This document shows, piece by piece, positions 7,892 through 16,810 of a stretch of 20,924 nt of DNA (the first letter of the stretch is position 1; each line of letters opens with the position of its first letter). The stretch spans positions 1 through 20,924 of the forward strand of contig CAYMSF010000061.1 in assembly GCA_964392985.1 (NCBI GenBank). Reading direction: 5' to 3'. The notes below the pieces were generated by a model. It was given only the letters and a program-made list of their open reading frames with translations. It was not told the origin of the DNA and searched no databases. Made by a program: the position numbers and the translations under genes. This stretch comes from CAYMSF01 sp964392985 (GTDB lineage Bacteria; Verrucomicrobiota; Lentisphaeria; Victivallales; Victivallaceae).

Positions 7892-9424
7892 ATGGCGAAA
7901 CTATTGTATGATAACAACAAAGAATTTATATTCAATAAGGGACAATCCTGGACTATCGGCAGGAGTGATAACTGTACGATTTTTCTTAATTCTCCGACGG
8001 TATCTCGCAGTCACTGCATAATTACGAAAACAGAAGATGGCAGATTTGTAATAGATGATAGCTCGCGATCATCAGGAACGTTTATCAATGGTTCACAGAT
8101 TTCAGAGTGCCAATTTTTAAAAAATGGCGATGTCTTAAAAGTTGGAGATTGTCTATTAACATTTTATGAAACAAGTAATAGCCATTGGAATCTGGTTATT
8201 TGGAGTATCGGCTGTGCATGTGCTGTAACTTTACTCTGTTATCTGGCAGTGCTCGGATATAATTATAATAAATATTCGCAGCATTGCTCTAACGCCGAAG
8301 AAGCGGAAAAATGCGGTAACTATGGTAAAGCGGTGGAGCAATATCGACTGGCGCTGGCAGTAACGGGCTATAGTGGCTCCACTGCGACTCGTGATTCCCT
8401 GACCAGTGTCGAGTTAAAACAAGGTAATTTTGATAAATTCAGTCAAAACATGAAGCAAGGCAAGCAACAAATTGATGCTGGCAATTGGGATAACGCCACC
8501 AATTTTTACCAACAGGCGTTAGCGATTGAAGGGTATGAGACTAATCGTGACGCGATGGATTGCTTAAAGCTTTGCGAGCAGAATAGAAAGAAATTTTTTG
8601 AATTCAAATATGAAAAACTTATTCAAACCGGCAATTTATTAATGTTAGAAAGAAAATATGAAGAGGCTGCCAAAACATTTGAAAAGGCGCTGGCGGTAAA
8701 TGGCTATGCTAATGATAAATTAGCCGCGGATAAATTAATTTTAGCGAAATCCAACATTAATTTAAAAAATAAATTTGACGCATTGGTTGCCGATGGTGAT
8801 GTCGCAATGCGAAACAATGATTATGGCAAAGCTATTGAATATTTCAAGGAGGCAAGGCAAATCGAAGGATTTGAAAATGACCTTTCGGCAATTTCAAAAC
8901 TCAGCGATGCCAATATGAAATTAAACGAAAATGAGATGCGCAAAAAAAATGACGAGTTAGACCAGACATTAAAGGTCGCCAAAGAACAGCAACGTAAAAT
9001 GAGCGAAGAAACTGAACGAAAAAGCAAGGAACTTGAAGAAAAAATCGCTGAGGCTAAAAATGCCAAGAATGAGGCAATTGAAGCCTCACAAAAAATCGAG
9101 GAGCAGCGTTCAGGCGCTGAAGCTAATAAGCGTGCTGCAGAACTCAAAATTAAACATTTGGAGGCGCAAATCAATGATATTGAAACAGAAATACGCCGCC
9201 CGTCAAACGTTTTTAAACGATCAACCGGTCCGGATATTTATCGTGGTCAGGTAGCGACAGAAGAATATCGCAAGCAGCAATTGAAAGAGCGTTTGGATGC
9301 CTATAAGGATGAATTGTGCAAGGCCAAAATAGAACGCGACGTATGCCGCGACAATTTAAATGAATTAGATGCTAAACTTAAAGAAAAGCGAAAAATGCCG
9401 CGGGTAAGCGATGTATCTCATTGA
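7892..9424 (+). CDS. FHA domain, membrane segment and TPR-like repeat protein
   Basis: 510 residues. The N-terminal FHA domain (about 5-92) has the usual phosphothreonine-binding residues: GR at 23-24, S38, H41 and GTFING at 62-67. It should therefore bind a phosphothreonine in the cytosol, most simply a target of the kinase encoded downstream. A membrane segment spans about 100-122. Beyond it are four TPR-like repeats of about 65 residues that share a core such as 'YGKAVEQYRLALAVTGY' (about residues 130-345). A long coiled coil rich in Glu and Lys follows to the C-terminus. The repeats and coiled coil are predicted to lie outside the cytosol, so the protein links phospho-signalling inside to a binding surface outside. 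The ribosome binding site is weak (AAAAGG at 7875-7880). The binding partners are unknown. Confidence 0.85.
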   Translation: MAKLLYDNNKEFIFNKGQSWTIGRSDNCTIFLNSPTVSRSHCIITKTEDGRFVIDDSSRSSGTFINGSQISECQFLKNGDVLKVGDCLLTFYETSNSHWNLVIWSIGCACAVTLLCYLAVLGYNYNKYSQHCSNAEEAEKCGNYGKAVEQYRLALAVTGYSGSTATRDSLTSVELKQGNFDKFSQNMKQGKQQIDAGNWDNATNFYQQALAIEGYETNRDAMDCLKLCEQNRKKFFEFKYEKLIQTGNLLMLERKYEEAAKTFEKALAVNGYANDKLAADKLILAKSNINLKNKFDALVADGDVAMRNNDYGKAIEYFKEARQIEGFENDLSAISKLSDANMKLNENEMRKKNDELDQTLKVAKEQQRKMSEETERKSKELEEKIAEAKNAKNEAIEASQKIEEQRSGAEANKRAAELKIKHLEAQINDIETEIRRPSNVFKRSTGPDIYRGQVATEEYRKQQLKERLDAYKDELCKAKIERDVCRDNLNELDAKLKEKRKMPRVSDVSH

Positions 9425-9519
9425 TGTGGTGATGAAATATTCATTATTTAGAGCTGACTTCAAAACTAATTTTAGGTCTGCCATATGAATTTTAATTTAC
9501 TTTATGACAGGATAATATA

Positions 9520-11838
9520 ATGTCGGTGATATTGCGAGTTATGAATACTGAGCAAGAATATCGGCTTGACAGTACCAAGGAATCTTGGACTGTTGGTCGA
9601 AATATTGAAAGCGATATTTTTATTGCCAGTCCCACATTGTCGAGAAATCACTGTAAAATTATTAAAACTGCTGGTGATGAATATCGCCTATGTCCGTGTT
9701 CAACGCATGCAGTCGTGAAAATTAACGGCATAGCCATTGAAGCCGAAACTAAAATTTCTGATGGTGATGAAATTTGTTTGGGCGATGTGCGCTTGACATT
9801 GCAGGCAAAGGGAAAAATAAAAATCAAGCAAAACGCTACCACGCCTGCAAGTGATTTTACAATTATTCAAAAAAACGATAAAAAATCTTTCACGACCAGC
9901 AGTATTCCACAACGCTTTGTCATAATCTCAAAAAAAATCACCACTGTTGGGCGCTCACAAGACAACGATATTATGCTGGATAGTCCAATGGTGTCAAGAC
10001 AGCATGCAAAATTGCGCCGAAATGGGCATGAACTATGGCTAGCAGATTTGAATTCGTCAAATCGCACCTGGGTTGACGGTGTACCAATATCTAAAGAAAT
10101 TCTGCTGTATGAGAACTGTTCTTTTCGAATCGGGCCGTTCACGCTGGTCTTCTCATCCGGGCGATTGGCGATATATTCAGAGCAGAATAATGCTAAATTG
10201 ACCGCCATTGAACTGACTAAGACAGTAATAAGTCGCGATACCGGCAATCCGTTAAAATTGCTTGATCAGGTTTCACTAGTTATCAATCCCGGTGAATTTG
10301 TCGCCATTCTGGGTGGCTCCGGCTCTGGTAAATCAACACTGATGGATGCATTAAACGGTCGTCGCCCACCCGGCTCAGGTCGGTTATTGATAAATCATGA
10401 AAATTTTTATTCCAACTATAGCTATTACAAGAATGCAATAGCGTATGTGCCACAGAAAGATATTGTTCACCTGGTACTTACAGTGCATGAGGCATTTATT
10501 TTTGCTGCACGGCTGAGGCTTGATGCTGACATGGGCGAGTCAGAGATGGAAGAGCGCATAAGTAATTTAATTGACAATCTCGGTTTGCGGGAAAAGCGCA
10601 ACACGATCATTGGTAATTTATCCGGCGGACAACTTAAACGGGTTAGCTTAGGTGTTGAATTGCTTGCCGACCCCAGTTTGATATACCTGGATGAGGCTAC
10701 ATCCGGTCTTGATTCCGGCACAGAGGCACAAATGATGCAACTGTTTCGAGATTTAGCCAACAAAGGCAAAACCGTTATCTGCATAACTCACAATATTGAC
10801 AATGTTGCCTGTTGTGACTTGGTCGCGGTACTTTGCAAGGGGATGTTGGCATATTATGGTCCGCCAGCTGACTTGCCACGCTATTTCGGGGCAGATAAAA
10901 TAAGTGAAATCTATGGTAAATTGGAAAATAAAAACAGCAAAGCAATTGCCCATAAATTTGCTGACTCTAAACTCTATAGTCAATATATCGGGGCAAGGCT
11001 CGGCACAGTCAACGCAAGTGAATCAGCCCCCCCACAATGCGGGATGAAAAATTCTATCAAAGAATTCATACTTTTAAACTTCCGTCAGCTAAAAATACTT
11101 TGTATGCGTTCTGTGGTAATTATGCGCCGCGACCAGAAAAGCTTGTTGCTGGCATTAATGTTCCCAATTCTTATTGGCGTGCTTATCGGTCTGGTGTTCG
11201 GACTGCAAGATTTAAAGAATGTCAAAACCGAAGCCATGGTGCATAAAATGGGGCCATTTATCATGGCAATTGCCGTAATTTTCTTTGGTTGCGTAAATGC
11301 ATCCAAAGAAATTGTGAAGGAATTGAGCGTTTACCAGCGCGAACGGGCAATCAATTTGGCAATTCCCGCTTATATTGCGTCAAAGGTTTTAATTCAGATG
11401 TCAATTACATTTTGTCAATGTTTGATATTGCTCACTATTGTCTATTTCAGTATTGGTTTGCAGATTAATTATTTCATGGCGTTGCTTGCATTGTTGTTCA
11501 CCTCACTCGGCGGGATCGGTATGGGATTATGCATTTCCGCTATGGTTGACAACAATGACAAGGCCATCTCGCTCGCCATTATCGCGGTTATTCCACAAAT
11601 CATTTTGGCTGGCGCGATCATTGAACTCCCTAAAATAATAAAACCGATTGCAGGCAGCTTTATTATTCTCTTTTGGGAAAATTTGGCGATGCAACAGGCG
11701 CTTAGCAAAAGTATTCGCGATACTTTGAATATTGCCAAGGGAAATTATTGCCTGAATATTTTTATTATTTTTATGTTTTTTTTGGCATTTGTTATTTTAT
11801 CCGGTGTTATTCTCCGTAGCAAAGATGTTACAAAATAA
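9520..11838 (+). CDS. double FHA-ABC half transporter (Rv1747-like)
   Basis: 772 residues; AGGA lies about ten bases before the ATG. Domains in order: FHA1 (GR 26-27, S41, H44), a Thr/Ser-rich linker (about 105-130), FHA2 (GR 144-145, S159, H162), an ABC ATPase and an ABC2-type membrane domain. The ATPase has Walker A GGSGSGKST at 265-273, signature LSGGQ at 367-371, Walker B ending in D391 E392, and the switch His at 424. About six hydrophobic segments lie between 540 and 770. The NBD-before-TMD order is that of ABCG-type half transporters, which dimerise. The same FHA-FHA-ABC order is known in Mycobacterium tuberculosis Rv1747, which is phosphorylated by its neighbour kinase PknF in the linker between the FHA domains. 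Here a Ser/Thr kinase gene also follows directly. FHA2 has NRTWVDG in place of the usual GTFVNG, so its specificity may differ. The substrate is unknown; lipid or glycolipid export is possible. Confidence 0.9.
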   Translation: MSVILRVMNTEQEYRLDSTKESWTVGRNIESDIFIASPTLSRNHCKIIKTAGDEYRLCPCSTHAVVKINGIAIEAETKISDGDEICLGDVRLTLQAKGKIKIKQNATTPASDFTIIQKNDKKSFTTSSIPQRFVIISKKITTVGRSQDNDIMLDSPMVSRQHAKLRRNGHELWLADLNSSNRTWVDGVPISKEILLYENCSFRIGPFTLVFSSGRLAIYSEQNNAKLTAIELTKTVISRDTGNPLKLLDQVSLVINPGEFVAILGGSGSGKSTLMDALNGRRPPGSGRLLINHENFYSNYSYYKNAIAYVPQKDIVHLVLTVHEAFIFAARLRLDADMGESEMEERISNLIDNLGLREKRNTIIGNLSGGQLKRVSLGVELLADPSLIYLDEATSGLDSGTEAQMMQLFRDLANKGKTVICITHNIDNVACCDLVAVLCKGMLAYYGPPADLPRYFGADKISEIYGKLENKNSKAIAHKFADSKLYSQYIGARLGTVNASESAPPQCGMKNSIKEFILLNFRQLKILCMRSVVIMRRDQKSLLLALMFPILIGVLIGLVFGLQDLKNVKTEAMVHKMGPFIMAIAVIFFGCVNASKEIVKELSVYQRERAINLAIPAYIASKVLIQMSITFCQCLILLTIVYFSIGLQINYFMALLALLFTSLGGIGMGLCISAMVDNNDKAISLAIIAVIPQIILAGAIIELPKIIKPIAGSFIILFWENLAMQQALSKSIRDTLNIAKGNYCLNIFIIFMFFLAFVILSGVILRSKDVTK

Positions 11839-11901
11839 AAAGTTGTCTCAATATGATTAAATCGTCTAATTTATTGTGCGCTAAAAAGGGATCCAAACAT
11901 T

Positions 11902-13803
11902 ATGTTTACTTGTACTAATTGCGGCAAAAAAATCGCTCAACCACGAGACCTTTCTGTTAGGGAAGTAAAGTGCGAATGCGGAACAATGGTTTCGTTTGCC
12001 GCCGCCTTGACGATTATGCCAGGGCGCGTATTTAATGTTCCTGAGGATGACATACCCGAAATTACCGGCTATCGGATGGTCAACAAAATTGGTTCGGGGG
12101 GAATGGGGACAGTGTACGAAGCAATTCAAACGTCTCTGAAGCGTAAAGTCGCCATAAAAACGTTGCCGGCACATCTTTCATTGGACCCACAGTTTGTCAA
12201 CCGGTTTGAACGCGAAGCTGACACCTTGTCGAATTTGCGGCATCCGAATATATGCGGGATTATAGATAAAGGAGAGACCCACGGCACCTATTTTATTGTT
12301 ATGGAATACGTATGTGACAATAACGGCAATATTTCGACTTTGCACGAATTAATTAAAACGCGTCGCTTAAATAGCCGTTCAACACTGAAATTAGCTAAGG
12401 AACTAGCTGGCGGCATGGCGTATGCACACTCCAAAGGAGTCATTCATCGTGATTTAAAGCCAGCCAATGTATTGATCGATGAACATTCAAACGCCAAAAT
12501 TGTTGACTTTGGCATTGCCCATATTGTGGGTAAAGATGATGTCAAAGCGGCTCAGCTGACTATGGCAGGAGAAGTTGTCGGAACGCCATCGTATATGTCT
12601 CCAGAACAGAAAATAGGGGCAACCATTGATGCCAGATCAGACGTGTACAGTCTGGGTGTCATTATCTATGAGATGCTAACCGGAGAGTTGCCGGAAGGGC
12701 GGTGGGATAATCCAAGTAAATATGGTTGTGCCAGTCAATGGGATACGATTATAGATAAAGCGATTCACAAGAATCCGCAAAACCGATTTCGCAAAATGGA
12801 AGACTTTTTATCCGCGCTGGAATTAGTTGGCGGGTCATCAGTTAGTTCAGCTCCAAGCAACAATAATTTTGAAGCCAATCCCGGACCATCACTACTGCAG
12901 GGCAAGGATATATCTTACTACTTAATGCATGGCGAACAAATCATTGGTCCTCTAAGTGAGGCAAAAATTAAAAAAATGGCGGAGCATGGAACGCTCGCTG
13001 GTGGCGATAAAATTTCAACAGACCGAAAGAGATGGCAAAATATTGAATCTACCGGCTGGTTCATCGGCGAGAATCGGGAGACCATAAAACTCAATTCCAG
13101 CCTGGCAGAACAAGCCGTCATTCCTGAGAATCAGCAAGTGCCTGAGCCTGTAAGGCGCGAGCAGCCCAATAAGCAACTGGCGACAAAAGAAATCAACGAT
13201 GTGTTACCCGCCCACAACAATGTCAGCATTATCTCCGCAATTTGGGATCCTGTTTCTGTAATCCCGGCAATTTACAACCATTATCGTGATTTAGGTAGCA
13301 GAAACATTGGCTTTGGGATGGCAATGGCAACGTTTTTAATTTTTTATTTAACATTGTTGCTGGTTTTTCTTCCTGCCTCAGGACGGCACATTACTGGAGG
13401 CATAATGGTTGGGACAATTTTTGTTGCCGCCATTCCGTTTTTCTCCTTGATCTTGGGTGGCTATCTGATTCGCTTGGCTTTTGGCGAAAAAAATAGCGGC
13501 AGTTTCGGTGGCGACATTCTGATTGCAGGTACAGCGCTGTTGCCTTCAGCAGTAAGCGTTGTTGGCTTAATCATTGTCCGAAAATTTCTCGATTCAGGTC
13601 AAGACCCACAACTTGCGACAATTCTGATTTCCGCAATCGCAATCTATTGCTTCACCCACATCGTCTTGAGCTTATATGCAGGATTGACCAAAATATCCGG
13701 AGTTGGCGAGAAATATATCGTGCTGATTATTCCCGGAATGCTAATTATCAGTGGTGGCATTTTGTTTTTGATGCTTAAAAAAATATGCGGGTTGTTTCTA
13801 TGA
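11902..13803 (+). CDS. zinc-ribbon, Ser/Thr protein kinase, GYF_2 and membrane domain protein
   Basis: 633 residues; AAGGGA at 11886-11891 supports the ATG. A short zinc ribbon (C4, C7, C24, C26) precedes a complete Hanks-type kinase domain (about 57-310): glycine loop GSGGMG at 64-69, ATP lysine K86, catalytic HRD with D184, DFG with D202, and a PSYMSPEQ activation-segment end. It should be active. A GYF_2 domain follows (about 337-388, with GEQIIGPLS). The C-terminal part (about 468-633) has about five hydrophobic segments and resembles a Yip1-type membrane domain. It has no PASTA repeats or other extracellular sensor, so the signal probably comes through the membrane domain, the GYF_2 domain or partner proteins. 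Likely targets are the linker of the FHA-ABC protein upstream and the ligands of the FHA domain of 7892-9424. Its stop codon overlaps the next gene's start (ATGA at 13800-13803). Confidence 0.9.
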   Translation: MFTCTNCGKKIAQPRDLSVREVKCECGTMVSFAAALTIMPGRVFNVPEDDIPEITGYRMVNKIGSGGMGTVYEAIQTSLKRKVAIKTLPAHLSLDPQFVNRFEREADTLSNLRHPNICGIIDKGETHGTYFIVMEYVCDNNGNISTLHELIKTRRLNSRSTLKLAKELAGGMAYAHSKGVIHRDLKPANVLIDEHSNAKIVDFGIAHIVGKDDVKAAQLTMAGEVVGTPSYMSPEQKIGATIDARSDVYSLGVIIYEMLTGELPEGRWDNPSKYGCASQWDTIIDKAIHKNPQNRFRKMEDFLSALELVGGSSVSSAPSNNNFEANPGPSLLQGKDISYYLMHGEQIIGPLSEAKIKKMAEHGTLAGGDKISTDRKRWQNIESTGWFIGENRETIKLNSSLAEQAVIPENQQVPEPVRREQPNKQLATKEINDVLPAHNNVSIISAIWDPVSVIPAIYNHYRDLGSRNIGFGMAMATFLIFYLTLLLVFLPASGRHITGGIMVGTIFVAAIPFFSLILGGYLIRLAFGEKNSGSFGGDILIAGTALLPSAVSVVGLIIVRKFLDSGQDPQLATILISAIAIYCFTHIVLSLYAGLTKISGVGEKYIVLIIPGMLIISGGILFLMLKKICGLFL

Positions 13804-15008
13804 GCAAAGCCCATTTATATCTTTCCTGGCGCGGTAAAACCTCCGGACCATATTCCTACGCAGAAATTGACAAAATGTTGACAGACGACAGCATCGGCTC
13901 GCTACACCAGATTTCCGAAGATGGAGAATCCTGGCAAACTATCACCGAATTTAAGCGATGCAACTTTGACTTGACAAATAAAGCACCAGCGGAGCGTAAC
14001 TCTCATTTGTACCAGTCATCGACAGCGCCGTTCGGCAATAAAACTTTCGCCTTGAAAACAAGTCAGACTCCAGCATCACCTGACAAAAACCGTTCGCCGC
14101 AACACGAGATTGCCACCGCTAGAGAATGTCATGGACACACAGGCAATACTCATAGCTGGCTTGCCGTTATTTTCAGCTTTGCTGTTATCAAAGACAACAT
14201 CTTCAAAATAATTTTCTTCTTTTCTCTGGTTCCGTTTATTATTGCCAGTTTCGGCGAGGACAAATTAAGCGGTTATTTATGGGGCATATATTTTTGTTTG
14301 GGATGGCTTGGCGTTTTCATGCTTTTATTCAAGCCGCGCCGCCAAATCTGGCGACTTGCCACCGTTACCACTCTGTTCACAATTTTCTTTGGCTCCGGAC
14401 TACTTCTCGCCGGACAAAAAATCCCGCTCATTTCGTCATTCTATAACCTCACTGACAGCAATCATCATTCCTTTGCCGGAATGCTCGCCGGCTTTATCTT
14501 TGGCGGCGGACTGTGTGAGGAGTTTGTCAAAGCCATTCCGATACTATTTTTCGTTCGTGGCAAAGATTGTACTATGCTTGAATATATATTTCTCGGCATT
14601 GTCTCCGGGTTGGGATTTGCCATCGCGGAAGGCGCAATCTATACACAAATGTATAGCCAAGGATGCTACAGTGCCGTCAGCAATGCCGAAAACAATAGCC
14701 AACTGACCAGCGCGTACTCCAGCATTATTGCCATTCAATTAATCCGTTATATCAGTTTGCCGCTGTTGCACGCTGCCTGGTCCGGCATCACCGCCTGGTT
14801 TATCGCTATGGCGGGAACCAACAAAATGAAATATGCAATTCCGGGTGGATTGATGCTGACGGCGACGCTACACGGTAGCTACAACACCAGTACTATTGAC
14901 AATAGTTCACTATGGCATATTCTTGTTGCCGCTATCACTTTTGGGATTCTATGTAATTGCATTTATCATAGTCGCAATGACAACGCCAATCAGCAAGCTA
15001 AAGAATGA
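13800..15008 (+). CDS. GYF_2 and PrsW-family intramembrane protease
   Basis: 402 residues from the ATG at 13800, which forms an ATGA overlap with the kinase stop and suggests translational coupling; an in-frame ATG at 13785 is the alternative. Residues about 3-48 form a GYF_2 domain (LSWRGKTSGPYS and a later W). After a polar linker, several hydrophobic segments begin near residue 118. PrsW-type motifs are all present: EEFVK with E240, E241 and K244, a second acidic site E277 in FAIAEGAIY, H324 in LLHAAW and H358 in LHGSY. PrsW in Bacillus subtilis performs site-1 cleavage of the anti-sigma factor RsiW; the family is related to CPBP/Rce1 proteases. No sigma or anti-sigma gene is present here, so the substrate may be one of the single-pass proteins of this locus. 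That last point is inference. Confidence 0.85.
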   Translation: MSKAHLYLSWRGKTSGPYSYAEIDKMLTDDSIGSLHQISEDGESWQTITEFKRCNFDLTNKAPAERNSHLYQSSTAPFGNKTFALKTSQTPASPDKNRSPQHEIATARECHGHTGNTHSWLAVIFSFAVIKDNIFKIIFFFSLVPFIIASFGEDKLSGYLWGIYFCLGWLGVFMLLFKPRRQIWRLATVTTLFTIFFGSGLLLAGQKIPLISSFYNLTDSNHHSFAGMLAGFIFGGGLCEEFVKAIPILFFVRGKDCTMLEYIFLGIVSGLGFAIAEGAIYTQMYSQGCYSAVSNAENNSQLTSAYSSIIAIQLIRYISLPLLHAAWSGITAWFIAMAGTNKMKYAIPGGLMLTATLHGSYNTSTIDNSSLWHILVAAITFGILCNCIYHSRNDNANQQAKE

Positions 15009-15068
15009 ATCAAATGATTTGCACCAATCGTCAACATCTTCTAACATTAATAAATAAAGGGACACCAA

Positions 15069-15941
15069 ATGAATAAATTTAAACTAGATGGCAATAACGA
15101 AGACATCGAAAAATTTATTGGGTTCGCGAGCAAAAAATACACAGGCGTCAATAACATTCTTTCCTTGCTGTTAGGAGTGATGTTCACTTTGTTGTTTTAT
15201 GCCGCGCTATATCCGTTTTGGCTATCGCATCGCTACCAAATGGTGGATATGTTTTTTCACGGTGGCGAATTCAATCGAAGTACCATACCGTATTATACCG
15301 TGTTTCTGGCCGCATGGGCATGTGCTATTTTGATAATTAAGAATCAAAAAGTAAAAATGCAACAACGTGCTTTTGCGTTAGAGATCGTTCCGCAAGATCC
15401 GGCATTTGTCCTGTCCGCAATGACCGCCTCAGATATTTTAAAAAATATTCATAATCAAGTGTATATGCCTAAGCGTTATGTTCTGTTTAATCGTATGGAA
15501 CGCGCGCTGTCCAATCTAAAAAATATCGGTCGCGTATCAGATGTCTCTTCGTTGCTGAGCGTACAGGCAGAAAATGACGAGCAGTATTTCGAAAGTACTT
15601 ATACCCTGCTCAAAGGGTTCATCTGGGGAATCCCGGTACTCGGCTTTATCGGCACGGTGCTTGGGCTGTCCCAAGCCGTTGGCGGTTTTGGCGCAGCAGT
15701 CACCCAGGGTGCAGACATCAGCAAATTAAAAAACTCTCTTACCGGGGTTACCGGCGGACTAGCCGTCGCCTTTGAGACCACTCTAATTGCTCTCGTCGCC
15801 GCCTTTGTCTTGCAATTATGGATGACTTTGGTCAGAAAAAGAGAAGAAGATTTTCTTGATGAATGCTCCGACTATTGTCATCGCAACATTATTTCAAAAT
15901 TAAAAATTCTAAATGTCGCTGAAGAATATCAGACAGATTAA
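15069..15941 (+). CDS. MotA/TolQ/ExbB-family proton channel protein
   Basis: 290 residues; AAAGGGA ends six bases before the ATG. Four hydrophobic segments are visible at about 28-50, 72-92, 182-206 and 228-252. The third and fourth carry the family signature, with PVLGFIGTVLGL followed by GLAVAFETTLIALVAAF. A cytosolic region lies between segments 2 and 3. Proteins of this family form a pentamer around a dimer of a B subunit (ExbD, TolR, MotB or ZorB) and convert ion flow into motion or force. The B subunits are presumably the two genes that follow, 14 bp and then 1 bp overlap away. It lacks the very long C-terminal tail of ZorA from the Zorya defence system, so it is nearer in size to ExbB/TolQ. 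What it drives is not known; the TolA-like arm of the GAP1-like protein is a candidate. Confidence 0.9.
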   Translation: MNKFKLDGNNEDIEKFIGFASKKYTGVNNILSLLLGVMFTLLFYAALYPFWLSHRYQMVDMFFHGGEFNRSTIPYYTVFLAAWACAILIIKNQKVKMQQRAFALEIVPQDPAFVLSAMTASDILKNIHNQVYMPKRYVLFNRMERALSNLKNIGRVSDVSSLLSVQAENDEQYFESTYTLLKGFIWGIPVLGFIGTVLGLSQAVGGFGAAVTQGADISKLKNSLTGVTGGLAVAFETTLIALVAAFVLQLWMTLVRKREEDFLDECSDYCHRNIISKLKILNVAEEYQTD

Positions 15942-15955
15942 GGCATCGCTGACTT

Positions 15956-16810
15956 ATGCGCAATTCTGACGATCCGCCAATTTCACTTTTTTCCTTTCAG
16001 GACATCATCACCACAATCTCCGGAATTATGATTCTGGTGGTGTTGATGTTAATCCTGGATATTATTTCCAATCCAATAAAAAGCGAAAACTTGCACTCGG
16101 CAATCATCTCCAACGAAGAACTGCTTAAAGCGGAACAAAACCGCGATATAGCCCGCCAGCTACTGGCAGAGGAGAAAAAACGTAACGCTGAAAATGAAGC
16201 GATATTGTCAAAAACTCGTAATGCAGACCTTGGCACCATACTTAAAAAAATCAGCGAAGAAGAGACCATGAAGCAGAAACTTGAAGCCGATGCCAATAAA
16301 ATTGCCGAATCTCTTGACTCCGCTAAGGATAAACTCAAAAAGCACAACGAATTACTTCAATCGGCAAAAAATAACGATATAATTACTTCCGACAATATCA
16401 ATGAAGAGATTAATTCTGCAACCCAAAAATTAGCTGCGACTGAACAGGCTGTTGAGGAGGAAAAAATAAAACTCAAAAGACAGCAGCGACGAATTAAATT
16501 TACTGTTACCGGCGAATCAAACAAAAAAATTATGCTGGTCGAGTGCAGCAACAACAAAATTGCCGCGCAAATCTATGGTTCTACAAAAATCTACGATTTT
16601 ACTTCACGCAAACCGACCATGGATGATAGCATTGAAAAATTTCTCGGTTTAGTTCGTAAGCTTGACAGATCGGAGTATTTTTTGGTTATGCTTTATAAAC
16701 CCAGCAGTATCGGCTACATTGAATTTTTACAACGAGATTTGGAAAAAACCGGTTTCGACTTGAGCAAGGAACCGGTCGAAGAAGATGTCGAAACCCTAGG
16801 TGGCAAATAA
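15956..16810 (+). CDS. ExbD/TolR-like motor subunit, first of a pair
   Basis: 284 residues. A short N-terminal tail leads into one membrane segment (about 17-38) that begins with LFSFQDII, where D16 sits in the place of the ion-carrying aspartate of ExbD (D25) and MotB. A coiled coil spans about 45-165. The C-terminal domain (about 180-275) contains an alternating beta-alpha pattern (YFLVMLYKP, then EFLQRDLEKTGFDL) reminiscent of the ExbD periplasmic domain. There is no OmpA-type peptidoglycan-binding domain as in MotB or ZorB. The segment S-L-x4-D-x6-G is shared with the next gene. The ribosome binding site is poor (AAGG 12 bases upstream), but the 14-bp gap to the channel gene suggests coupling. 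Confidence is high for membrane topology, moderate for the family. Confidence 0.75.
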   Translation: MRNSDDPPISLFSFQDIITTISGIMILVVLMLILDIISNPIKSENLHSAIISNEELLKAEQNRDIARQLLAEEKKRNAENEAILSKTRNADLGTILKKISEEETMKQKLEADANKIAESLDSAKDKLKKHNELLQSAKNNDIITSDNINEEINSATQKLAATEQAVEEEKIKLKRQQRRIKFTVTGESNKKIMLVECSNNKIAAQIYGSTKIYDFTSRKPTMDDSIEKFLGLVRKLDRSEYFLVMLYKPSSIGYIEFLQRDLEKTGFDLSKEPVEEDVETLGGK

